DNA of 35,305 nucleotides, from the NCBI GenBank assembly GCA_022780965.1, contig JALEUQ010000018.1, positions 1 to 35,305 of the forward strand. Direction: 5' to 3'. Under the pieces are notes generated by a model. That model did no database searches, was not told the DNA's origin, and saw nothing but the letters and a program-made list of their open reading frames with translations. The translations under genes and the position numbers were made by a program. Shown here piece after piece: positions 1 through 9,540 of this stretch. How positions within the stretch are numbered: the stretch's first letter is position 1; every line of letters begins with the position of its first letter. This stretch comes from Clostridiales bacterium (lineage in GTDB: Bacteria; Bacillota; Clostridia; Peptostreptococcales; Anaerovoracaceae).

Positions 1-561
1 CTGACCTACTCTTGTGTTTTCAACTGTGAAGTTGCACTTTCTTACAGGTGTGTAGATTGAATCTGTAGGGATTACAGAAATCGGAGTATTCTCATCCTTG
101 TTCATTTCGGATGGAACATATCCTCTGCCTCTTGCCAGATTGATCTCCATGATAAGTGTTGCGTTTTCTTCAAGAGTAGCAATGTGCAGATCAGGGTTCA
201 CGATTTCGATATCTGTGTCGCCCAGAATGTCTGCAGCAGTTACTTCCTTAGGTCCGATAGCGTTTATTAATACTTTTTTAGCATTTTCGTTATTCAGTTT
301 AACTGCCAGCTTCTTTAAGTTAAGAATGATTTCTGTTACGTCTTCCTTAACTCCCGGAATTGTTGAAAATTCGTGAAGAATACCGTCAATTTTTACTGAT
401 GTAACGGCTACGCCAGGCAGGGAGCTAAGAAGGATTCTTCTTAAGCTGTTTCCCAGAGTTGTACCATAACCTCTCTCAAGAGGCTCTACTACGAATTTCC
501 CGTAATTGGGGTCTTCGCTTGAACAAATATACTCGATTGTTGGCTTTTCGATTTCTATCAC
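1..561 (-). CDS. rpoA: RNA polymerase alpha subunit, N-terminal part (cut by window edge)
   Basis: Encodes the first 187 residues of the RNA polymerase alpha subunit; the rest lies beyond base 1. The translation starts (M)[10 protein letters not shown] and contains the family motif [19 protein letters not shown], the part of the alpha N-terminal domain used for dimerisation and beta/beta-prime assembly. The start is a GTG at 561-559, preceded by AGGAGGG about 6 nt upstream; no ATG fits the family N-terminus. The C-terminal DNA-binding domain is not visible. It is the last gene seen of the alpha operon, 47 nt downstream of rpsD, so it is co-transcribed with the ribosomal genes. The ORF track missed it because it has no stop in the window. 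Confidence 0.97.
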   Translation of the reverse strand, partial: MIEIEKPTIEYICSSEDPNYGKFVVEPLERGYGTTLGNSLRRILLSSLPGVAVTSVKIDGILHEFSTIPGVKEDVTEIILNLKKLAVKLNNENAKKVLINAIGPKEVTAADILGDTDIEIVNPDLHIATLEENATLIMEINLARGRGYVPSEMNKDENTPISVIPTDSIYTPVRKCNFTVENTRVGQ

Positions 562-608
562 TCGAAACCCTCCTTTTCATTCCATGGTAACAACGACTAG
601 CCGTTATA

Positions 609-1196
609 TTACTTAGAATATAATTCGACGATCAGGTGTTCTTCAACAGGAACATCAATCTGATCTCTTGTAGGTTCTGCGATAACTGTACCTTCAAGCT
701 TATCTCTGTTTACTGTGAGCCATGCAGGAATACCAACTTCCATGTCCTGAATCTCCTTGAACTTAGGTGACTTCAGGCTCTTTTCTTTTACTGCGATTAC
801 ATCGCCGGCCTTAACCAGATATGAAGGGATGTTTACCTTCTTGCCGTTTACTGTGAAGTGACCGTGGTTAACCAGCTGTCTAGCTTCTCTTCTTGTAGTT
901 GAGAGGCCCATTCTGTATACTACGTTGTCAAGTCTTTCTTCAAGCATGATCAGCAGGTTTTCACCAGTGATACCTGACTTCTTAGCAGCCTTGTCAAAAA
1001 GATTTCTGAACTGCTTTTCTTCTACACCGTAAATGAACTTAGCTCTCTGCTTTTCACGAAGCTGGAGACCATATTCGCTCATTTTTCTGTTTCCTCTGTT
1101 TGGAGTTCTCTTGGACTCCTTGAAAATTCCGAGATGGCTTGGGTCGATCTGAAGTGATCTGCATCTCTTAAGAATTGGATCTCTATTTACTGCCAT
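609..1196 (-). CDS. rpsD: 30S ribosomal protein S4
   Basis: S4 is a primary 16S rRNA binding protein that starts assembly of the 5' domain of the small subunit. The 195-residue product begins [19 protein letters not shown] and carries the S4 RNA-binding domain ([20 protein letters not shown]). Only one cysteine occurs near the N-terminus, so this is the zinc-free form of S4. The ORF track starts 21 nt earlier at a TTG; I chose the ATG at 1196 because GGGAGGAA lies at the right distance and the family N-terminus starts there. It sits between rpsK and rpoA. S4 is the usual repressor of alpha operons in enterobacteria; see the folded gap upstream of rpsM. Confidence 0.97.
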   Translation of the reverse strand: MAVNRDPILKRCRSLQIDPSHLGIFKESKRTPNRGNRKMSEYGLQLREKQRAKFIYGVEEKQFRNLFDKAAKKSGITGENLLIMLEERLDNVVYRMGLSTTRREARQLVNHGHFTVNGKKVNIPSYLVKAGDVIAVKEKSLKSPKFKEIQDMEVGIPAWLTVNRDKLEGTVIAEPTRDQIDVPVEEHLIVELYSK

Positions 1197-1217
1197 AGTA
1201 CTGTTCCTCCCTTCCAA

Positions 1218-1616
1218 TTAGACTCTTCTACGCTTAGGCGGTCTGCATCCATTGTGTGGAATTGGTGTGATGTCCTTAATCATAGTGATTTCAAGACCTA
1301 CTGCAGCCAGTGCTCTGATTGCAGCTTCTCTTCCGGATCCTGGACCCTTAACGTAAACTTCAACTGTCTTGAGGCCGTGCTCCATAGCGCCCTTTGCAGC
1401 TTCTTCTGCAGCGGACTGTGCAGCAAACGGAGTTGACTTTCTTGATCCCTTGAAGCCCAGGGAACCTGCGCTTGACCATGAAAGTGCATTACCCTGCATG
1501 TCAGTCAGGGTTACTAATGTATTGTTAAAGGTAGCCTGAATATGTGCCTGGCCTTTTTCAATATTTTTACGCTCTTTTCTCTTTTTTCTAACAGCTTTCT
1601 TAGCAGCTTTAGCCAT
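1218..1616 (-). CDS. rpsK: 30S ribosomal protein S11
   Basis: S11 lines the platform of the small subunit near the E site and contacts the mRNA exit path. The 132-residue product has a Lys/Arg-rich N-terminus ([18 protein letters not shown]) followed by the conserved [13 protein letters not shown] and the C-terminal [17 protein letters not shown], which is diagnostic. Length is normal for the family. It lies 15 nt downstream of rpsM and 21 nt upstream of the rpsD start, in the standard alpha-operon order. Confidence 0.98.
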   Translation of the reverse strand: MAKAAKKAVRKKRKERKNIEKGQAHIQATFNNTLVTLTDMQGNALSWSSAGSLGFKGSRKSTPFAAQSAAEEAAKGAMEHGLKTVEVYVKGPGSGREAAIRALAAVGLEITMIKDITPIPHNGCRPPKRRRV

Positions 1617-1631
1617 ATCACTCTACCTCCT

Positions 1632-2000
1632 TTACTTCTTCTTTCTACCTACAGTCTTTTTAGGACCTTTACGAGTTCTAGCGTTTGTCTTAGTCTTCTG
1701 TCCTCTAACAGGCAGACCTCTTCTGTGTCTGATACCTCTGTAGCATCCGATTTCCATTAATCTCTTAATGTTCAGGTTAACGTCTCTTCTCAGATCACCT
1801 TCTACCATGTAGTCGGATTCGATAACCTTTCTGATTTTACCGGCTTCATCTTCTGTAAGATCCTTAACTCTAGTGTCAGGATTGATGCCAGTCTTCTTTA
1901 AGATTTCTCTTGAAGTAGTCCAACCGATACCATAGATGTAGGTTAAACCAGCTTCGATTCTTTTTTCGTTTGGTAAGTCTACACCGGCAATTCTTGCCAT
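1632..2000 (-). CDS. rpsM: 30S ribosomal protein S13
   Basis: S13 sits in the head of the small subunit, contacts P-site tRNA with its C-terminal tail and forms bridges to L5. The 122-residue product begins [22 protein letters not shown] and ends in a basic tail ([14 protein letters not shown]); the [13 protein letters not shown] motif is conserved. AGGAGG precedes the ATG at 2000. It is the first gene of the alpha operon, and the 133-nt gap before it is the largest non-coding space in this part of the superoperon and can fold strongly. Confidence 0.98.
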   Translation of the reverse strand: MARIAGVDLPNEKRIEAGLTYIYGIGWTTSREILKKTGINPDTRVKDLTEDEAGKIRKVIESDYMVEGDLRRDVNLNIKRLMEIGCYRGIRHRRGLPVRGQKTKTNARTRKGPKKTVGRKKK

Positions 2001-2133
2001 ATTTTCCTCCTGTTCCCATCTTCCGTCACGCTGCCTTCATGTCTTACCGCATGGGGCGTAATATAAACGGGATGTGAAATAATTAATTGATATAACATTA
2101 GCGGGCATGCGCCCGTTAACCAACTATTGGTTC
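2001..2133 (-). promoter_or_regulatory. Folded intergenic leader upstream of rpsM, candidate S4 regulatory RNA
   Basis: Read on the minus strand, this 133-nt gap starts with two hairpins right at the rpmJ stop: AACCAA-TAG-TTGGTT, then CGGGC-GCAT-GCCCG. A second domain ends at the rpsM ribosome binding site: an outer stem pairs CATC/GATG (2071-2074 with 2017-2020) and CCGT/ACGG (2067-2070 with 2023-2026), enclosing ACGC/GCGT (2056-2059 with 2028-2031). No poly-U tract follows the hairpins, so they do not look like an intrinsic terminator. In enterobacteria S4 represses the alpha operon by binding a folded leader at this same position; that this leader works the same way is inference. Confidence 0.5.
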
Positions 2134-2259
<126 letters not shown>

Positions 2260-2481
2260 CTAAGCTTTACCTCTCCAGGTAATTCTACCTCTTGTAAGGT
2301 CGTATGGCGAAAGCTCAACCTTAACCTTATCTCCAGGTATTATTCTGATATAGTTTTGTCTGATTTTACCTGAAACATGTGCCAGTACCTGGTGTCCTGT
2401 TTCAAGTTCCACTATGAACATGGCATTTGGCTGTGCTTCAACAACCTTGCCTTCAGCCTCGATGACATCTTTTTTGGCCAT
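2260..2481 (-). CDS. infA: Translation initiation factor IF-1
   Basis: IF-1 is a single OB-fold protein that occupies the A site of the small subunit during initiation and works with IF-2 and IF-3. The 73-residue product starts [20 protein letters not shown] and has the signature [15 protein letters not shown] and the ending [11 protein letters not shown]. Length is normal. It lies 17 nt after map and 12 nt before rpmJ. No extra KOW-domain gene separates map and infA. Confidence 0.98.
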   Translation of the reverse strand: MAKKDVIEAEGKVVEAQPNAMFIVELETGHQVLAHVSGKIRQNYIRIIPGDKVKVELSPYDLTRGRITWRGKA

Positions 2482-2498
2482 ATTACTCTACCTCGCAT

Positions 2499-3251
2499 TT
2501 ATTCGCCTAGTGTGAGCAGTTCGGGCTCACCGTCGGTTATTACTACTGTATTTTCATAATGCGCAGACAGTTTACCATCAATTGTGACAACTGTCCAGTC
2601 ATTTTGCAAAGTTTCAACCTGATAACCTCCCTGACAGATCATCGGCTCGACTGCGAAGGCCATACCCTTGGCAATTCGAGGTCCTCTGCCCGGTCTGCCG
2701 TAGTTTGGAATCTGAGGTTCTTCATGCATCTGCTGTCCAACCCCATGTCCAACGAAGTCTCTGATTACTGAAAATCCTCTGGACTCTGCATACTGCTGTA
2801 TGGCGTGTCCTATGTCGGAAATCCTGTATCCAGGCTTGCAGAACTCAAGTCCTGCGAAGAAACTTTCACGAGTTGTATCGATAAGTCTTTGTGCCTCATC
2901 GCTTACTTTGCCTACTGCATAAGTTCTTGCTGCATCACTTACATAGCCTTTGTATGTGCTTCCTACGTCGACGCTGACGATATCGCCTTCATTGATTACT
3001 CTCTTCTTTGAAGGAATGCCGTGTACAACTTCTTCGTTTATGGATACACATGCACTTGCCGGGAAACCGCCGTATCCCTTGAAAGTAGGAATCATCTTGT
3101 GTTTCCTGATAGTATCCTCAACAAATCTATCCACGTCCATGGTAGTCATGCCCGGCTTGATGAAGGTTTCAAGCTCTTTGAGAATGAAACCTGTCACCTT
3201 GCCTGATTCACGCATCAGATTTATTTCATTGTCTGATTTGATAATGATCAT
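2499..3251 (-). CDS. map: Methionine aminopeptidase, type I
   Basis: Removes the N-terminal methionine from nascent proteins using two active-site metal ions. In the 250-residue product the metal ligands are all present: D95 (SVDVG), D106 (YVSDAAR), H169 (VGHGVGQQMHEEP), E202 (FAVEPM) and E233 (HYENTVVIT). The substrate-side H77 (VVHGIP) is also present. The lack of an N-terminal SH3-like extension makes it type Ia. The ORF track begins 99 nt earlier inside adk. I use the ATG at 3251, one base after the adk stop, because it gives the family N-terminus MIIIKSDNEINLMRESGK. Translation is probably coupled to adk. Confidence 0.97.
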   Translation of the reverse strand: MIIIKSDNEINLMRESGKVTGFILKELETFIKPGMTTMDVDRFVEDTIRKHKMIPTFKGYGGFPASACVSINEEVVHGIPSKKRVINEGDIVSVDVGSTYKGYVSDAARTYAVGKVSDEAQRLIDTTRESFFAGLEFCKPGYRISDIGHAIQQYAESRGFSVIRDFVGHGVGQQMHEEPQIPNYGRPGRGPRIAKGMAFAVEPMICQGGYQVETLQNDWTVVTIDGKLSAHYENTVVITDGEPELLTLGE

Positions 3252-3252
3252 A

Positions 3253-3897
3253 TTATTCACCCAGCCTGTCAGCAATTGCTGCGAATACGTCTTCGGCAGC
3301 TTTGCCTCCATCAATGTTAACGATGTTTCCGGCTTTCTCATAATAGTCAATCAGAGGCTTGGTTTCTCTGTTGTATACTTCTATTCTGTTTGAAGCCGTT
3401 TCTTCATTATCATCAGCTCTCTGAACAAGTTCTGCTCCGCAGTTGTCACAGATTCCTTCCTGTTTTGGCGGAATGTTTACAACGTGGAATGAAGCGCCGC
3501 AGCTCTTGCAGACTCTTCTTCCTGTAAGTCTTGCCATCAGGTCGTCTCTGCCAACCTCAATGTTCAGAACATGCTCGATTTTCCTTCCCTTTGATGCCAG
3601 GAACTCATCAAGCTTCTCAGCCTGAAATACTGTTCTAGGGAATCCATCCAGAAGGAATCCTTCCTTGCAGTCGTCTGCTGCAAGTCTGTCAGTTGCGATC
3701 TCTACTACCAGTTCATCCGGTACAAGTTCGCCTCTGTTCATGTATTCCTGCGCTCTTTTGCCAAGTTCAGTTCCGGCTTTGATATTTGCTCTAAAAATAT
3801 CGCCTGTCGAAATGTGAGGAACACCGTACTTTTCTACTATTCTAGCAGCCTGAGTGCCTTTGCCGGCTCCCGGAGGCCCTAACAATACTACATTCAT
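3253..3897 (-). CDS. adk: Adenylate kinase, zinc-LID form
   Basis: Catalyses ATP + AMP = 2 ADP. The 214-residue product begins [20 protein letters not shown] (P-loop), has the AMP-binding DGFPRT motif and a long LID domain with four cysteines, CKSC and CDNC about 20 residues apart, which bind structural zinc in Gram-positive enzymes. The ORF track start 24 nt upstream was rejected because GGAGG is placed 8 nt before the ATG at 3897. It lies between secY and map, the usual arrangement in Firmicutes, and its stop is one base away from the map start. Confidence 0.98.
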   Translation of the reverse strand: MNVVLLGPPGAGKGTQAARIVEKYGVPHISTGDIFRANIKAGTELGKRAQEYMNRGELVPDELVVEIATDRLAADDCKEGFLLDGFPRTVFQAEKLDEFLASKGRKIEHVLNIEVGRDDLMARLTGRRVCKSCGASFHVVNIPPKQEGICDNCGAELVQRADDNEETASNRIEVYNRETKPLIDYYEKAGNIVNIDGGKAAEDVFAAIADRLGE

Positions 3898-3925
3898 CTG
3901 TATACCTCCAAATCTGCTCAAGACT

Positions 3926-5209
3926 TTATTTCAAGAAGCCTGAGTAGTTTCTCATTACCATCTGCTGTTCCAGTTTCTTCATTGTATCCAGCGCAACACC
4001 TACAGCGATCAGAAGTGAAGTTCCACCGAAGTGGAAGTTAAGTCCACCCATCTCACTTACTATAGTAGGAAGTATTGCTACTGCTGCGAGGAATACCGCT
4101 CCAACAAATGTGATTCTAGTCATTACTCTGCTAAGATATTCTTCAGTCGCTTTCCCCGGTCTGATACCCGGAATGAATCCTCCACTTGATTTCATGTTGG
4201 TTGCAACCTCATCAGGTTTGAATGTAACCGATGTGTAGAAATACGTGAAGAACATAATCAGTACTACGTTGATTACTGAATATACCCAGATACCCGGACT
4301 TCCGGAAGGCGACAGCCACTTTGCAATAAATGCTGACGCATCACTGTCTGCACTCATGAAGTATGTAATTGTCAGAGGGAACTGCAGGAATGCCATGGCG
4401 AAGATTACAGGAATTACTCCGGCCTGATTAACTCTGAGCGGAATATGTGTAGCCTGTCCGCCATACTGTTTCCTTCCTACAACTCTCTTGGCATACTGTA
4501 CAGGAATTCTCCTCTGTCCCTGCTGTATTTCGATAATGCCTACGATTACCAGAATACAGAATATTACGAAGAGAATAAGAGTTACAACACTCATTGTTCC
4601 TTCCTGCAGCTTGTTCCAGATTTCCTGGACTGCTGACGGAAGTCTGGCAATGATACCTGCGAAGATTATCAGCGAAATACCATTGCCTATACCATATTCA
4701 TTAATCTGCTCGCCCAGCCACATGAGGAATGCAGTACCGGCTGTGAGAACCAGCACGATAACTGTTACAGAGAACACGTCTGTGCTGATCAGTGCCTGTC
4801 TGAAAAGTCCTACAGACACGCCCACTGCCTGGATGACAGCCAGTGCAACCGTAAGATAACGGGTGTATGATGCCATCTTCTTCCTGCCTTCCATTCCTTC
4901 CTTGGACAGTCTTTCCAGTGAAGGGATGGCTATTGCCAGCAGCTGCATGATGATTGATGCAGTAATGTATGGTGTGATACTCAGTGCGAATATTGTAAAG
5001 TTGCTGAACGCACCGCCTGAGAACAGATTGAACAGAGCAAAGAGCCCGGTATCGCTATCGAAGGTCTGTGCCAGAACTTCTCTATCAATACCTGGAACCG
5101 GTATCTGCGCTCCGATTCTGAAGATAAGAAGCATCGCAAGTGTGAAGAGAATCTTCTTCCTTACGTCAGGTATGTTCCATGCCTTTGTTACTGTTCTCAG
5201 CATCTCCAT
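3926..5209 (-). CDS. secY: Preprotein translocase channel subunit SecY
   Basis: Forms the protein-conducting channel of the SecYEG translocon in the cytoplasmic membrane. The 427-residue product starts [19 protein letters not shown], with ten hydrophobic stretches, and has the classical signatures IPVPGID (first periplasmic loop), [18 protein letters not shown] and [17 protein letters not shown] (cytoplasmic loop that contacts ribosome and SecA). Length is normal. Its ATG shares one base with the rplO stop (TAATG), implying translational coupling. A second in-frame ATG two codons later is an equally possible start. Confidence 0.98.
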   Translation of the reverse strand: MEMLRTVTKAWNIPDVRKKILFTLAMLLIFRIGAQIPVPGIDREVLAQTFDSDTGLFALFNLFSGGAFSNFTIFALSITPYITASIIMQLLAIAIPSLERLSKEGMEGRKKMASYTRYLTVALAVIQAVGVSVGLFRQALISTDVFSVTVIVLVLTAGTAFLMWLGEQINEYGIGNGISLIIFAGIIARLPSAVQEIWNKLQEGTMSVVTLILFVIFCILVIVGIIEIQQGQRRIPVQYAKRVVGRKQYGGQATHIPLRVNQAGVIPVIFAMAFLQFPLTITYFMSADSDASAFIAKWLSPSGSPGIWVYSVINVVLIMFFTYFYTSVTFKPDEVATNMKSSGGFIPGIRPGKATEEYLSRVMTRITFVGAVFLAAVAILPTIVSEMGGLNFHFGGTSLLIAVGVALDTMKKLEQQMVMRNYSGFLK

Positions 5210-5649
5210 TAGAGTACCTCTGCCTTTCCTCCTGCAGCTTCAATCTTTTCGATTGCAGACTTGCTGAACTTCTGAGCCTTAACTGTCAGGGCCTTCTCAA
5301 GTGTTCCGTTACCAAGAATCTTGATACCGTCCTTAACCTGCTTAGCCATACCAGTTTCAATAATCAGCTCAGGAGTTACTTCTGTACCTGCTTCGAATCT
5401 GTTCAGCTCTTCTACGTTAATTGCAGTGTATTCTGTTCCGAAGAGATTAGTGAATCCTCTCTTAGGAATTCTTCTGTAAAGAGGCATCTGGCCGCCTTCG
5501 AATCCGAGTCTTACGCCACCGCCGCTTCTTGACTTCTGTCCGTTCATACCTCTGCCGGCAGTCTTACCCTGACCGGTAGCTGTACCGCGGCCCTTTCTCT
5601 TAGGTGCCTTAGTTGCACCCGGAACCGCTCTTAATTCATGCAGTTTCAT
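5209..5649 (-). CDS. rplO: 50S ribosomal protein L15
   Basis: L15 is a late-assembly protein of the large subunit that threads an extended N-terminal tail through 23S rRNA. The 146-residue product starts [22 protein letters not shown] and shows the glycine- and basic-rich tail ([19 protein letters not shown]) followed by a globular domain with [17 protein letters not shown]. It is normal in length and lies between rpmD and secY, overlapping secY by one base. Confidence 0.98.
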   Translation of the reverse strand: MKLHELRAVPGATKAPKRKGRGTATGQGKTAGRGMNGQKSRSGGGVRLGFEGGQMPLYRRIPKRGFTNLFGTEYTAINVEELNRFEAGTEVTPELIIETGMAKQVKDGIKILGNGTLEKALTVKAQKFSKSAIEKIEAAGGKAEVL

Positions 5650-5666
5650 TTATTGCACCTCCTGTC

Positions 5667-5849
5667 CTACAGCTCTTCAACTGTTAAAAGATGCGAAACC
5701 TTGTTTACTGCTCCTCTTGTTACAGGAGAATCAACAAGTTCAACTGACTGGTGCATCTTCTTCAGTCCTAACGCTTCAACAACCTTTCTCTGCTTAGGGG
5801 AAGCGCCAATAACACTCTTTGTTAAAGTGACTTTAATCATTTTAGCCAT
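5667..5849 (-). CDS. rpmD: 50S ribosomal protein L30
   Basis: Small L30 protein of the large subunit. The 60-residue product [20 protein letters not shown] continues with [20 protein letters not shown], the typical bacterial L30 sequence. It lies 13 nt after rpsE and 17 nt before rplO, the standard place in the spc operon. The minus-strand GAGGAAGAA before the ATG is a reasonable binding site. Confidence 0.97.
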   Translation of the reverse strand: MAKMIKVTLTKSVIGASPKQRKVVEALGLKKMHQSVELVDSPVTRGAVNKVSHLLTVEEL

Positions 5850-5862
5850 TGTTTCTTCCTCC

Positions 5863-6366
5863 TTATCCTAAGATTTCCTCTACTGTCTTGCCTCTTTTTC
5901 TTGCAACTTCTTCAGCAGTTGTAAGAGTCTTAAGGCCTTCCAGTGCAGCATATGCCATGTTTCCGGTGTTGTTTGATCCGATTGATTTAGCTCTTACGTC
6001 CTTAACACCTGCAGCTTCCAGTACTGTACGAACTGATGAACCTGCGATTACTCCTGTACCTGGAGCAGCCGGCATGAGCAGAACCTTGCCTGCTCCAAAG
6101 ATGCCCATGTTTCTGTGAGGAATTGTTGTTCCAACTGTAGGAACTGTGATTAAGTTCTTCTTTGCATCTTCTGTAGCTTTTCTTACAGCTTCAGGAATTT
6201 CGATAGCCTTTCCGAGGCCTACGCCAACATGACCGGCGCCGTCACCAACAACAACAGTAACTGAGAATCTCATGTTTCTGCCGCCCTTTACAGTCTTGGC
6301 TACACGTCTGATGTTAACGATAGTTTCGTTTAAGTCCAGCTTTGATGCATCTATTGTATTACGCAT
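5863..6366 (-). CDS. rpsE: 30S ribosomal protein S5
   Basis: S5 lies at the mRNA entry channel and is involved in decoding accuracy and mRNA unwinding. The 167-residue product has the N-terminal double-stranded RNA-binding domain ([42 protein letters not shown]) and the C-terminal S5 fold ([20 protein letters not shown]). Length and order are normal. It lies 12 nt downstream of rplR. Confidence 0.98.
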   Translation of the reverse strand: MRNTIDASKLDLNETIVNIRRVAKTVKGGRNMRFSVTVVVGDGAGHVGVGLGKAIEIPEAVRKATEDAKKNLITVPTVGTTIPHRNMGIFGAGKVLLMPAAPGTGVIAGSSVRTVLEAAGVKDVRAKSIGSNNTGNMAYAALEGLKTLTTAEEVARKRGKTVEEILG

Positions 6367-6378
6367 TCATTTACCTCC

Positions 6379-6744
6379 TTAGAATTTCAGACCTGCTTCA
6401 CGAGCACTGTCAGCAAGTTCCTTTACTCTTCCGTGATAAAGGAATCCGCCTCTGTCAAAAGTAACTTCTTCAATGCCCTTTGCCAGTGCTCTCTTAGCGA
6501 TAGCTTCACCTACTGCCTTAGCAGCATCCTTGTTTCCACCGTATTCAACAGTTGCCTTAAGTTCTTTGTCAACAGTTGAAGCTGAAGCAAGTGTAACTCC
6601 GTTAACATCGTCAATAATCTGACATGAAATATTCTTGTTGCTTCTGAAAACTGCGAGTCTAGGTTTCTCAGGAGTGCCAGCAAGATTTCTTCTAATTCTC
6701 TGGTGTCTGATGACACGCTTGTCATTTCTGCTTTCTTTAGCCAT
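6379..6744 (-). CDS. rplR: 50S ribosomal protein L18
   Basis: L18 binds 5S rRNA and anchors it to the central protuberance of the large subunit together with L5. The 121-residue product contains [22 protein letters not shown] near the N-terminus and ends [26 protein letters not shown], a diagnostic L18 ending. It is normal in length and sits between rplF and rpsE. Confidence 0.98.
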   Translation of the reverse strand: MAKESRNDKRVIRHQRIRRNLAGTPEKPRLAVFRSNKNISCQIIDDVNGVTLASASTVDKELKATVEYGGNKDAAKAVGEAIAKRALAKGIEEVTFDRGGFLYHGRVKELADSAREAGLKF

Positions 6745-6762
6745 TTTACTTTACTCCTTTCC

Positions 6763-7299
6763 TTATGCTCCAGTTTTACCTTCTTTTCTGCGAATAACTT
6801 CACCATCGTACTTGATACCCTTGCCTTTGTAAGGTTCAGGAACTCTCCACTTTCTGATGTTCGCAGCATAGTTTCCTACGAAAGCCTTATCGATGCCCTT
6901 AACGATTACTGTTGTAGCATCCGGTACTTCTGTAGTAATTCCTTCAGGGTCCGGCATTTCAACTGGATGTGAGTATCCAAGGTTCATTACCAGAGTGTTT
7001 CCCTTCTTTTCTGCCTTGTAACCAACGCCTACGAGGATGAGCTTCTTCTCATAGCCCTTAGTTACGCCTTCTATCATGTTGTTGATGAGAGTTCTTGCCA
7101 GTCCGTGCTGTGATCTGTACTCTTTAGCATCAGAATCTCTTGAAACTGTAATAACTCCATCATTAATTTCGATGTTCAGCAGCGCGCTGATTGCTTCCTG
7201 CAGTTCGCCTTTTGGTCCCTTTACTGAAACAACGTTGTTGTCAATTGAGACTTCTACGCCGGCAGGAATAGTGATTGGTCTGATACCGATTCTTGACAT
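6763..7299 (-). CDS. rplF: 50S ribosomal protein L6
   Basis: L6 lies near the factor-binding site at the base of the L7/L12 stalk. The 178-residue product begins [17 protein letters not shown] and has the duplicated L6 fold, with the second-repeat signature [22 protein letters not shown] at the C-terminus. Length and position after rpsH are normal. Confidence 0.98.
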   Translation of the reverse strand: MSRIGIRPITIPAGVEVSIDNNVVSVKGPKGELQEAISALLNIEINDGVITVSRDSDAKEYRSQHGLARTLINNMIEGVTKGYEKKLILVGVGYKAEKKGNTLVMNLGYSHPVEMPDPEGITTEVPDATTVIVKGIDKAFVGNYAANIRKWRVPEPYKGKGIKYDGEVIRRKEGKTGA

Positions 7300-7311
7300 T
7301 CTATTTACCTC

Positions 7312-7710
7312 CTACCATACGTAACAAATTACTTCACCGCCGATGCCCAGCTTTCTGGCTTCCTTATCGCTGATAACACCCTTTGATGTTGAGATGATAG
7401 CGATACCGAGTCCGCCCAGAACTCTTGGCAGTTCATTAGCCTTAGCATATGACTTAAGGCCTGGCTTTGAAATCTTTCTGATTCCGCTGATTACTCTTTC
7501 CTTATCAGCGCCGTACTTCATAGTGATCTTGATGATACCCTGCTTGTTGTCTTCGATAACTTCGAAGTCAGTAATGTATCCCTCTTCCTTAAGGATACCG
7601 GCAATTGATTTCTTCATCTTTGATGCAGGGATTTCTACTGTTGCATGACCTGCAGTATTTGCATTTCTGATTCTAGTAAGCATATCTGCAATTGGATCAG
7701 TCATAGTCAT
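7312..7710 (-). CDS. rpsH: 30S ribosomal protein S8
   Basis: S8 binds helix 21 of 16S rRNA and organises the central domain. The 132-residue product starts [18 protein letters not shown] and ends [20 protein letters not shown], the S8 signature end. I keep the first ATG at 7710 because AAGGAG is about 10 nt upstream; the second ATG at 7704 is less well placed. In enterobacteria S8 is the feedback regulator of the spc operon. Here an unusually long gap with a strong stem precedes the gene. Confidence 0.98.
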   Translation of the reverse strand: MTMTDPIADMLTRIRNANTAGHATVEIPASKMKKSIAGILKEEGYITDFEVIEDNKQGIIKITMKYGADKERVISGIRKISKPGLKSYAKANELPRVLGGLGIAIISTSKGVISDKEARKLGIGGEVICYVW

Positions 7711-7738
7711 TTTTCTGTTTCTCCTTCCTCCACCAGTA

Positions 7739-7776
7739 TAGCTGCCCTGTCACCTGTTTCGGTGACCGGCACGCTA
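7739..7776 (-). promoter_or_regulatory. Interrupted 14-bp stem-loop upstream of rpsH, candidate S8 site
   Basis: In the 97-nt gap between rpsZ and rpsH the minus strand folds into TAGC / TGCC / GTCACC, a GAAACA loop, and GGTGAC / GGCA / GCTA. That is 14 base pairs, interrupted by a G on the 5' side and an AG/G asymmetry on the 3' side. It ends about 12 nt before the GGAGGAAGGAG region of rpsH. No U-tract follows, so it is not an intrinsic terminator. Helices with a small asymmetric internal loop are the kind of target bound by S8, but binding here is inference. Confidence 0.5.
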
Positions 7777-7807
7777 CTTAATGGATAGTAGTTCTAACTT
7801 ATTATAT

Positions 7808-7993
7808 TTACCAGCTTGCTTTTCTAACGCCTGGGATTTCACCCTTGTAAGCCAGTTCTCTGAAGCAGATACGGCAGATTCCGTACTTTCTCAGTACTGA
7901 ATGAGGTCTTCCGCATACTCTGCATCTTGTGTATGCACGAGTTGAAAACTTAGGTTTTCTCTGCTGCTTAACTTTAAGAGATTTTTTAGCCAT
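7808..7993 (-). CDS. rpsZ: 30S ribosomal protein S14, zinc-binding type Z
   Basis: S14 is a late-assembly protein in the small-subunit head. The 61-residue product [20 protein letters not shown] has two CxxC pairs (CRVC and CRIC, 13 residues apart), which mark the short zinc-ribbon type found in most Firmicutes. The ORF track start 90 nt upstream lies in rplE and was rejected; the ATG at 7993 has GGAGG 5-6 nt before it and begins 10 nt after the rplE stop. It is followed by the longest gap of the spc operon. Confidence 0.97.
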   Translation of the reverse strand: MAKKSLKVKQQRKPKFSTRAYTRCRVCGRPHSVLRKYGICRICFRELAYKGEIPGVRKASW

Positions 7994-8003
7994 TGTGTTC
8001 CTC

Positions 8004-8546
8004 CTATTTCTCGAATGGCAGTCCAAGGCCAGCCAGCAGAGCTGCTGCTTCTTCATCTGTCTTTGCAGTTGTAGTGAATACAATGTTCATTCCCTTAATT
8101 TTGTCAACCTTATCATAGTTGATTTCTGGGAAGATGAGCTGTTCCTTAAGACCCATTGAGTAGTTGCCTCTTCCGTCAAATGAATTCTTGCTAACACCCT
8201 TGAAGTCTCTTAATCTTGGAAGAGCGATATTGAAGAGCTTGTCAACAAACTCATACATGTTGTCGCCTCTTAAAGTAACCTTAGCTCCAACAGGCATGCC
8301 CTGTCTAACCTTAAAGTTAGCGATTGACTTTCTTGCCTTAGTGATTACTGGTCTCTGTCCTGAAATCAGACCGATTTCTTCAACAGCACTTTCCAGAATC
8401 TTTGAGTTTTCCTTAGCTTCGCCAAGACCCATGTTGATTGTAACCTTTTCAAGCTTAGGAACCTGCATTACGTTCTTATACTTGAACTGGTCCATTAACT
8501 TGTTGAACACTTCATTCTTGTAAGTTTCCTTTAATCTTGCAGTCAA
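8004..8546 (-). CDS. rplE: 50S ribosomal protein L5
   Basis: L5 binds 5S rRNA in the central protuberance and contacts P-site tRNA. The 180-residue product starts [21 protein letters not shown] and has [13 protein letters not shown] and [21 protein letters not shown], both strongly conserved. Normal length; it lies 17 nt after rplX and 10 nt before rpsZ. Confidence 0.98.
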   Translation of the reverse strand: MTARLKETYKNEVFNKLMDQFKYKNVMQVPKLEKVTINMGLGEAKENSKILESAVEEIGLISGQRPVITKARKSIANFKVRQGMPVGAKVTLRGDNMYEFVDKLFNIALPRLRDFKGVSKNSFDGRGNYSMGLKEQLIFPEINYDKVDKIKGMNIVFTTTAKTDEEAAALLAGLGLPFEK

Positions 8547-8563
8547 AACCGTCTCCTCCTTTC

Positions 8564-8869
8564 CTAGTCAATTACGGCGCCAGTCTTCTTAGCTACTCTG
8601 ACTTTTCTGCCGTTTTCTACTTTGTAACCAATCTTAGTTGGTGCCTTTGCTTTAGCGTCATAGTAAGCAACGTTTGATACATCGATTGCACCTTCCTGAT
8701 GCTTGATTTCAGCAGCTGCAGTCTGAGTCTGCTTCTGGTGCTTAGTCTGAATGTTGATGCCTTCTACGATAACTTTGCCTTCTTTTGGCATTGCCTTTAA
8801 TACTCTACCAGTCTTTCCCTTGTCCTTACCAGTGAGTACTATTACTGTGTCATTCTTTTTAATCTTCAT
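8564..8869 (-). CDS. rplX: 50S ribosomal protein L24
   Basis: L24 initiates large-subunit assembly and lies near the exit tunnel. The 101-residue product has the N-terminal KOW motif ([21 protein letters not shown]) and the family sequence [15 protein letters not shown]. Length is normal. It starts 11 nt after rplN. Confidence 0.98.
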   Translation of the reverse strand: MKIKKNDTVIVLTGKDKGKTGRVLKAMPKEGKVIVEGINIQTKHQKQTQTAAAEIKHQEGAIDVSNVAYYDAKAKAPTKIGYKVENGRKVRVAKKTGAVID

Positions 8870-8880
8870 TACATGACCTC

Positions 8881-9249
8881 CTATAATACTTCTGGTGCCA
8901 GGGATACAATCTTCATGAATCCTTTGTCTCTCAGTTCTCTTGCAACCGGTCCAAAGATACGAGTTCCAACTGGCTGTAAATCGTCTTTAATAACTACTGC
9001 TGCGTTCTGGTCGAACTTAACGTAGCTACCATCTGCTCTTCTGGCACCATGCTTAGTTCTAACTACAACAGCTCTGACAACGTCACCCTTCTTTACTGTA
9101 CCGCCTGGAGTTGCATCCTTAACTGCGCATACGATAACATCGCCGATATTTGCATACTGACGGCTTGTACCGCCCAGAATTCTAATACAAAGAAGTTCCT
9201 TAGCTCCGGAGTTGTCAGCAACCCTTAATCTAGTTTCTGTCTGAATCAT
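8881..9249 (-). CDS. rplN: 50S ribosomal protein L14
   Basis: L14 lies at the subunit interface and forms bridges with 16S rRNA helix 14. The 122-residue product begins [21 protein letters not shown] and contains the signature [21 protein letters not shown]; it ends [10 protein letters not shown]. Normal length and order between rpsQ and rplX. Confidence 0.98.
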   Translation of the reverse strand: MIQTETRLRVADNSGAKELLCIRILGGTSRQYANIGDVIVCAVKDATPGGTVKKGDVVRAVVVRTKHGARRADGSYVKFDQNAAVVIKDDLQPVGTRIFGPVARELRDKGFMKIVSLAPEVL

Positions 9250-9262
9250 TTAGGTGCCCTCC

Positions 9263-9523
9263 TTACTTAACCTTTTCGATAATGTTAACAAGTCTCCATC
9301 TCTTGTCCTTTGAAAGAGGTCTTGTTTCCATAATTCTAACTGTATCGCCAATATTGCATTCATTGTTTTCATCGTGAGCCTTAAACTTAACAGTTCTCTT
9401 TACAGCCTTACCATAAAGTGAATGTCTTACGAAGTCTTCACATGCAACAACAACAGTCTTATCCATCTTGTCACTTACAACAACGCCAACTCTTGTCTTT
9501 CTTCTGTTTCTTTCAACTGCCAT
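9263..9523 (-). CDS. rpsQ: 30S ribosomal protein S17
   Basis: S17 is a primary 16S rRNA-binding protein with an OB fold. The 86-residue product has [19 protein letters not shown] and the C-terminal signature [27 protein letters not shown] lies just before the ATG. It sits between rpmC and rplN as usual. Confidence 0.98.
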   Translation of the reverse strand: MAVERNRRKTRVGVVVSDKMDKTVVVACEDFVRHSLYGKAVKRTVKFKAHDENNECNIGDTVRIMETRPLSKDKRWRLVNIIEKVK

Positions 9524-9540
9524 AACACATCCTCCTTTCT

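Noticed and set aside
98-376. 92-residue plus-strand ORF near the left edge
   Set aside because: Antisense to rpoA, whose reading frame translates into the conserved alpha N-terminal domain.
2091-2133. Hairpins after rpmJ as a rho-independent terminator
   Set aside because: Neither stem is followed by a U-run, and termination here would cut off rpsM-rpoA.
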